Positions 6,812 to 11,300 of a stretch of 11,300 nt of DNA are shown here, piece after piece (positions within the stretch are counted from its first letter, which is position 1; each line of letters starts with the position of its first letter). The notes below the pieces were generated by a model. It was not told where the DNA came from and searched no databases. It saw only the letters and a list, made by a program, of their open reading frames with translations. Made by a program: the position numbers and the translations under genes. This stretch comes from CAYRJA01 sp964424455 (GTDB lineage: Bacteria; Bacteroidota; Bacteroidia; Chitinophagales; UBA10324). The stretch covers positions 1 to 11,300 of the forward strand of contig CAYRJA010000104.1 in the NCBI GenBank assembly GCA_964424455.1, given 5' to 3'.

Positions 6812-6989
6812 TGTAAAAAGGTGAAGTGTTCGTCCCTTAGGAATTGGCTCGATAGTGAGCGATTGCTCTGTTTACTTCTTCCATTGCAGGAGTTAATAAT
6901 TCTATAAACCGTTTATAGTGTTCGGGCATCTCGCTCTGCCGGTTCTGTGCCTCTGCATTCTTTTCTATTTTTAAAATTAGTGCATTCAT
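6801..6989. repeat. Direct repeat R1, copy 2 (genuine 3' end of the hybrid kinase gene)
   Basis: This is the native copy of the repeat at 5341-5526, because it is continuous with the full kinase gene. It spans codons 960-1009, the TAA at 6837-6839 and 36 bases of 3' flank. Confidence 0.95.
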
Positions 6990-9866
6990 ATCGGAGCAGC
7001 CAAGCAATGAGATATTTGGTTTGATTTTATGAGCCAGTGCACGAACAGTTTCCCAATCTGAGGTATTAATTCCGGTTCCAATCTGATCTATGGCTGGAGG
7101 AGTTTGTTCCTGAAGTAGCAACAACATCTTTAACATAAATTCTGATTTCCCTCTTGAAAATTCTTTCAAGTTAGAAAGGTCTATAATGGTTGAAGTAAAT
7201 TCCTGTTCCACAGTTTCTGTTTTTTTGTCTTTCTCTGAATCTTGTTTTGCTTGCAACCTTTTTTCGGGTGCAAGGTACTGCCATATTTTTTTATTCAGGT
7301 CAAGTGGGTTAAACGGTTTAGTGATACAATCGTTCATTCCGATTGAAAGGTATTTTTCATTATCGCTCTTTATTGCATTTGCCGTCATGGCTATAATCGG
7401 AATATTGTTTAACGGTGGGTTACATTCTTTTCGTATAATCTCCGTCGCTTCCAATCCATTCACTACCGGCATTTGCACATCCATCAATACAACGTCATAA
7501 TCATTTTGCTTGAGTTTTATAATGGCTATTTCTCCATTATCTACAATATCTATTGTTGCGCCCCACGATGCAATCAAATCGTTGACAAGAAGTTGGTTCA
7601 CCACATTATCCTCTGCTAAAAGAATGCGAACATTCTTCAATGAATGATATTCTTCAACAGATGATATTGACGATTTTGAAGTCTCTTCTTCTTTTTCAAA
7701 TACTAAATCGAACGCAAAACTGGAACCTTTGCCCAATACGCTTTCCACTCTTATCTTTCCGTTTTGTGCATCCACTAACTCTTTTACAATACTTAACCCC
7801 AATCCTGTTCCTCCGTACTTCCGGGTGGTTTCACAAGTTGCCTGTTTGAAACTTTCAAAAATTGAATCGAGTTTATCTTCAGGGATACCAATACCTGTAT
7901 CTTCTACTATAAACTTTAATCTTGATGTTGTTTTATTAGACTCAAGATGGTTAATTTTTAATGTAACAAATCCCGCCTCTGTAAATTTAATAGCATTGCC
8001 AATAAGATTCACTAATATCTGATTCAAACGAACCGGATCGCCAATCAATCTCTTCGGCACCATATCACTTACTTCTATTTTCAATTGAATCCCTTTTTCA
8101 AAAGCGCGATTACCATAAGTTTGACTGATATTATATAGAATTCCTTCCATCTCAAATTCTACCTTCTCAAACTCAACCTGACCTGCTACTATTTTTGAGA
8201 AGTCAAGAAGATCATTGATGATAACCAATAGATGTTCTGATGATTGTTTAATTGCATTAATATACTGAGTCTGTTTTTCGTCAAGTTCTGATTTCTGTAA
8301 CAGTTGAGTTAGCCCAAGAATGCCATTCATGGGTGTGCGGATTTCATGGCTAACATTCGCCAGAAAGCTTTCTTTTGATTTAGAAGATGCTTCTGCTGCC
8401 TGTTTAGCTTCTAAAAGCTGCTGTTCTACCTTATTGCGGAAAATAGCATCGGAAACAACTGTAACAGCAGTCTTCAGACTGTTTTCTTCATTGTAATTCC
8501 ACACATGATTTTCCCTGTAATATTCAAAGCCCATAAAGCCCTCAAACTGTTCTTCAATCATTATAGGAACCATCATTACAGACTTTGTGCCCTTTGCCTG
8601 AAAAACTGCCCGCTCTTCCTGAAAAAGATTTTCAACAGTTCCTTTTACTGTTTTACCACGTTTCAAATCATTTATCCAGTGTGGAAAGTGTTCATGATAA
8701 GAAAGGCGCTGAAGTCTTGCGCGATTTACCCGGATTGAATCATCTTCCCTTATCCATTCAAAGCGATGATTGAAAAGGAGTTTCCCGTTATCTGCATTAG
8801 TAGAATTTTCATAGATAAAAACGCGATCAACTCCTGATGCCTTTCCAATTATTTGCATTGAATATTTTATTGAGCCGGCAAAATCTTTTTTCATAAGCAG
8901 CACACTGGATGCTTCTGCCACTCCATGCAAGAGTTCGTCTCTTGCAACTAATTCTGCTTCCGCTTTTTTCTTCTCATTAATATCCATCAGCCGGACAATG
9001 GAGTAGTCTTTATTGTTTATTACAATTCTTTGCCAGGCAATATCTATCCATCGGTCTTCTCCATGAGGATCCGTCACTTTGATTTCATGTCCTGTGCGAA
9101 GGTTTTTTTCGTAGTTGTATTTTATTATCTCGCTTAAAGATTTACCAATAAGTTCATTCTTATTACTTACCCCAAAAAGTTGAAAAGTTTTATTGTTAAC
9201 ATTCAGAATTTTATCTGACATACGTTCAACAAATAATATGGCATCCGGAGATTCACCGAAAAGTGTTTCCATCAGTTTGCTACCCACCTTAATTTCTTTT
9301 ACCAGTGATTTGATATGTGATAATACAAAGTAGGCTATTATGTATAGTATTAATATAGAAAGCAAACTAAAAAGTGAGTCTTCTATCGGAACATGGTAAA
9401 GTGTTACTACACAGTATCCAGTAAAGGTGATGACAAGGAATATTGCCAGATTAACCTTCCTTTTTACAGCAAGGCAGCATATAATAGAAGTGAAATAAAA
9501 GTCAGACAAGTATTCGTTATGGAAATTATTGGCTACTAGGAGAAATAGTTCATGTGCCGATACTAAAAGGATAATAAATAAGGTTACCTCATCCAAATAA
9601 TTCTTTATAAGACTATTGGTGAAAGTGGCTATAAAAGCAATCAAACATATTGCAGCCAGTATTATCCTCAGACTGATAAAATCAACGGCACTTGTATCTG
9701 ATATACGCATTACATAATAGTAAACAGGAAGAGTAATTATTCCTATTAAACTAAAGAACCTGTAATGCCGGAGATAAAATTTCTTTTCAGAATTATCTGT
9801 TGAAGGGCTGAATGATTTAATATTGACAGAGTCAAAAACAGGTGAATGGGTAAATAAGTTGAGCAT
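6837..9866 (-). CDS. Membrane-bound hybrid histidine kinase with PAS, GAF, receiver and HPt domains
   Basis: A 1009-residue multistep phosphorelay sensor in the inner membrane. About six hydrophobic segments fill residues 37-185, then PAS (about 197-298), a GAF-like domain (about 312-475), and a short coiled coil into HisKA with phospho-His507 in NVSHEIRTPMNG. The HATPase domain has N-box NLIGNAIKFT (620-629), G1 EDTGIGIP (655-662) and G2 GGTGLGLS (685-692). The receiver (about 746-866) has E752-D753, acceptor D796 in LMDVQMP, T828 and K850-P851. The C-terminal HPt domain has phospho-His946 in LAHKIKPNIS. All catalytic residues are present, so a full His-Asp-His relay within one chain is expected, ending on a separate receiver; two receiver-only proteins and a LytTR regulator lie downstream. 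The stimulus is unknown. The C-terminal 49 codons and the 3' flank are duplicated 1.46 kb downstream. The ATG at 9866 is a reasonable start, with no clear Shine-Dalgarno. Confidence 0.95.
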   Translation of the reverse strand: MLNLFTHSPVFDSVNIKSFSPSTDNSEKKFYLRHYRFFSLIGIITLPVYYYVMRISDTSAVDFISLRIILAAICLIAFIATFTNSLIKNYLDEVTLFIILLVSAHELFLLVANNFHNEYLSDFYFTSIICCLAVKRKVNLAIFLVITFTGYCVVTLYHVPIEDSLFSLLSILILYIIAYFVLSHIKSLVKEIKVGSKLMETLFGESPDAILFVERMSDKILNVNNKTFQLFGVSNKNELIGKSLSEIIKYNYEKNLRTGHEIKVTDPHGEDRWIDIAWQRIVINNKDYSIVRLMDINEKKKAEAELVARDELLHGVAEASSVLLMKKDFAGSIKYSMQIIGKASGVDRVFIYENSTNADNGKLLFNHRFEWIREDDSIRVNRARLQRLSYHEHFPHWINDLKRGKTVKGTVENLFQEERAVFQAKGTKSVMMVPIMIEEQFEGFMGFEYYRENHVWNYNEENSLKTAVTVVSDAIFRNKVEQQLLEAKQAAEASSKSKESFLANVSHEIRTPMNGILGLTQLLQKSELDEKQTQYINAIKQSSEHLLVIINDLLDFSKIVAGQVEFEKVEFEMEGILYNISQTYGNRAFEKGIQLKIEVSDMVPKRLIGDPVRLNQILVNLIGNAIKFTEAGFVTLKINHLESNKTTSRLKFIVEDTGIGIPEDKLDSIFESFKQATCETTRKYGGTGLGLSIVKELVDAQNGKIRVESVLGKGSSFAFDLVFEKEEETSKSSISSVEEYHSLKNVRILLAEDNVVNQLLVNDLIASWGATIDIVDNGEIAIIKLKQNDYDVVLMDVQMPVVNGLEATEIIRKECNPPLNNIPIIAMTANAIKSDNEKYLSIGMNDCITKPFNPLDLNKKIWQYLAPEKRLQAKQDSEKDKKTETVEQEFTSTIIDLSNLKEFSRGKSEFMLKMLLLLQEQTPPAIDQIGTGINTSDWETVRALAHKIKPNISLLGCSDMNALILKIEKNAEAQNRQSEMPEHYKRFIELLTPAMEEVNRAIAHYRANS

Positions 9867-9977
9867 ATACTTTTTACACTCCCTGAGACACCTCTCCCAT
9901 TACACTTTCAATCTTTTTATCAAAAGTCACAGGAATTGGTAATTTTCAGTGAATTTTCCTCCCTTTTCGATTTCAAA

Positions 9978-9985
9978 CAAAAATA
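9978..9985 (-). promoter_or_regulatory. Possible Bacteroidota -7 promoter box upstream of the hybrid kinase
   Basis: The minus strand reads TATTTTTG, matching TAnnTTTG. It lies in the 190-base gap between the membrane protein gene and the kinase, and would give a leader of about 105 bases. The expected -33 TTTG is not at the usual distance (a TTTG is present but about 27 bases away). In this AT-rich gap a chance match is quite possible. Confidence 0.3.
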
Positions 9986-10056
9986 GTTACACAAGAAGCT
10001 GAAAACTAAAAACAAAAGAGTTTGTTAAAAATACTGTTGAAGAGAGCTATTATAAG

Positions 10057-11300
10057 CTACTTAACAAATCCTTTTCTCTCCAACTCTTTTTTCTTCTCCA
10101 TTTCAATTACAGTTTGATAGTTCAGTATATATAATCCTGTAATGTAAAAAGGAATACATGGAATTTTATATCGAACTAATGCACCGAAATTGTAAGCTGT
10201 AAATCCTACACAGAAACCGAAAAACATAGCAAAGAAGATGCAAAAGAATGCGGTAGGATTATTAGCTAAGGATTTAAGAGTTAATAATATTCCGGTTTTA
10301 TAGAATATTCGAATAGTAAAGAAAAGAACGATCGTACTTTCCAATGCAGATAGTACAACCATGGGGCTGGTTACTTCCCACAAGTAAGGCCTGAAAAGGG
10401 TAACATTTATAGCAGCAGGCACTTTTGATAAGGTGCCCCAAAAGGTACCGTCCAGTTCCCCCAGGTTGTAACCAGACCCAACAGCCCCTGTTTCTTCAAG
10501 AATCCCATGATAGGATTGAAAGTTATTGGCACGTGCAATAAAGTCATTCCCCAGTTTTCCTATAGCCAGAATTCCGGCTGCAAGTGCCGTTCCATAAACA
10601 ATAGGATTTAACATGGTTCGAATAAAAGTAGACCGAATACTTGATTTATAATATAAGAAAATCCAAAGTGCAAGTGCAGGAACAAAACCATATATGATAT
10701 AAGACTTAATTATCAGGGTTAGCCAACCTGCTATTATCAGAATTATAGTTCCCATGAATATAAATCGTCCTTTAAAGAAAATATTATAAGAACAATAAGT
10801 TAACCAACCAACACATCCAAGTGTAACAGCATCTTTTAAAATACCTGATCCCCAAAAGAATACAGAGGGTACAAATAAAATAGCAATAGCAAACTGCTTA
10901 TACATCTTAGGATAAATATCGTAAAAAACCGTATAGAGCGCCCACATTCCTGTAAAAGATAAACATGCAAATATCAAGGCACATGCAGAATAAACATTAA
11001 ATGTAAAAAGATTAATAATGCCCGTAATTTTTCCAACTGTATAAGAAGCAATATCTGTTCTGAAAAAACTCCATATTACATAATCCCGAATTTCAGGGTT
11101 CGTTTCATCAGGAGGGTTTATTATCAATTTCCAGAAAATATCTGGACTATCATTATAAGCAGTATTAAGTACAAGAGCATTGTTCCTGTATTCCCCTGTA
11201 TCTCCACCTCGTTGATAATAAAAGAAATTAACCATCCCGATTGAAACCGCTCCAATCTTTTTTACCAACACTTCGGGGATAAAATATTTGCGTATAGGAT
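10057..11300 (-). CDS. Polytopic membrane protein, possibly a polysaccharide polymerase (5' end outside window)
   Basis: An integral membrane protein with about nine hydrophobic segments. The GTG at 11271 is not the start: the frame stays open to the window edge and reads PIRKYFIPEVLVKKIGAVS there, so the gene is 5'-truncated and at least 413 residues long. Landmarks are GGDTGEY in the first extracytoplasmic or loop region, PSVFFWGSGILKD before a membrane segment, and a C-terminal RYKIPCIPFYITGLYIL, followed by a charged tail rich in Lys and Glu. From memory, this layout recalls membrane proteins in Bacteroidota exopolysaccharide loci that behave like Wzy/EpsG-type polymerases, but I cannot name a family with certainty. 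It lies 190 bases upstream of the hybrid kinase on the same strand. Together with the methyltransferase it hints at a polysaccharide locus to the right. Confidence 0.7.
   Translation of the reverse strand, partial: PIRKYFIPEVLVKKIGAVSIGMVNFFYYQRGGDTGEYRNNALVLNTAYNDSPDIFWKLIINPPDETNPEIRDYVIWSFFRTDIASYTVGKITGIINLFTFNVYSACALIFACLSFTGMWALYTVFYDIYPKMYKQFAIAILFVPSVFFWGSGILKDAVTLGCVGWLTYCSYNIFFKGRFIFMGTIILIIAGWLTLIIKSYIIYGFVPALALWIFLYYKSSIRSTFIRTMLNPIVYGTALAAGILAIGKLGNDFIARANNFQSYHGILEETGAVGSGYNLGELDGTFWGTLSKVPAAINVTLFRPYLWEVTSPMVVLSALESTIVLFFTIRIFYKTGILLTLKSLANNPTAFFCIFFAMFFGFCVGFTAYNFGALVRYKIPCIPFYITGLYILNYQTVIEMEKKKELERKGFVK

Overview
The window is AT-rich bacterial chromosome, most likely from a member of Bacteroidota. 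The evidence is an LptB and a RecJ of the type found there, a Cys-anchored lipoprotein with an Ig-like Big_5 domain and the family's 'PTGG.KD..PP' signature, a LytTR response regulator, few Shine-Dalgarno sequences, and TAnnTTTG-type -7 promoter boxes. A run of ten Ns at 783-792 shows that this is an assembled contig, possibly from a metagenome.

Layout. The plus strand carries only the left end: the 3' part of recJ (1-1085) followed by lptB (1123-1869). All other genes are on the minus strand and read leftward. From right to left they are: a 5'-truncated polytopic membrane protein (10057-11300); a 1009-residue membrane hybrid histidine kinase with PAS, GAF, HisKA, HATPase, receiver and HPt modules (6837-9866); a zinc-ribbon SAM-dependent methyltransferase (5686-6615); a short reading frame that duplicates the last ~49 codons of the kinase's HPt domain (5377-5637); two receiver-only response regulators (4797-5162 and 4352-4771); a receiver-LytTR regulator (3560-4246); and a large Ig-like lipoprotein (1856-3508) whose 3' end overlaps the end of lptB tail to tail by 14 bases.

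How they may work together. RecJ (DNA repair) and LptB (LPS export ATPase) are housekeeping genes. The minus-strand block looks like a signalling island: a sensor kinase with its own receiver and HPt domain, two small receivers that could take phosphate from an HPt, and a DNA-binding LytTR regulator next to an envelope lipoprotein. The methyltransferase and the polymerase-like membrane protein resemble genes of surface-polysaccharide loci, so this may be the regulated edge of such a locus. That link is inferred from position only.

The least ordinary part is 5341-6989. Two separate direct-repeat families (R1, 186/189 bases; GE, about 92 bases) bracket the methyltransferase in the order R1-GE-methyltransferase-GE'-R1'. 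R1' is the true 3' end of the kinase gene and R1 is a displaced copy. This points to an old duplication or insertion around the methyltransferase. I see no RNA gene, CRISPR array, transposase or integrase. Intergenic stretches are all under about 225 bases.
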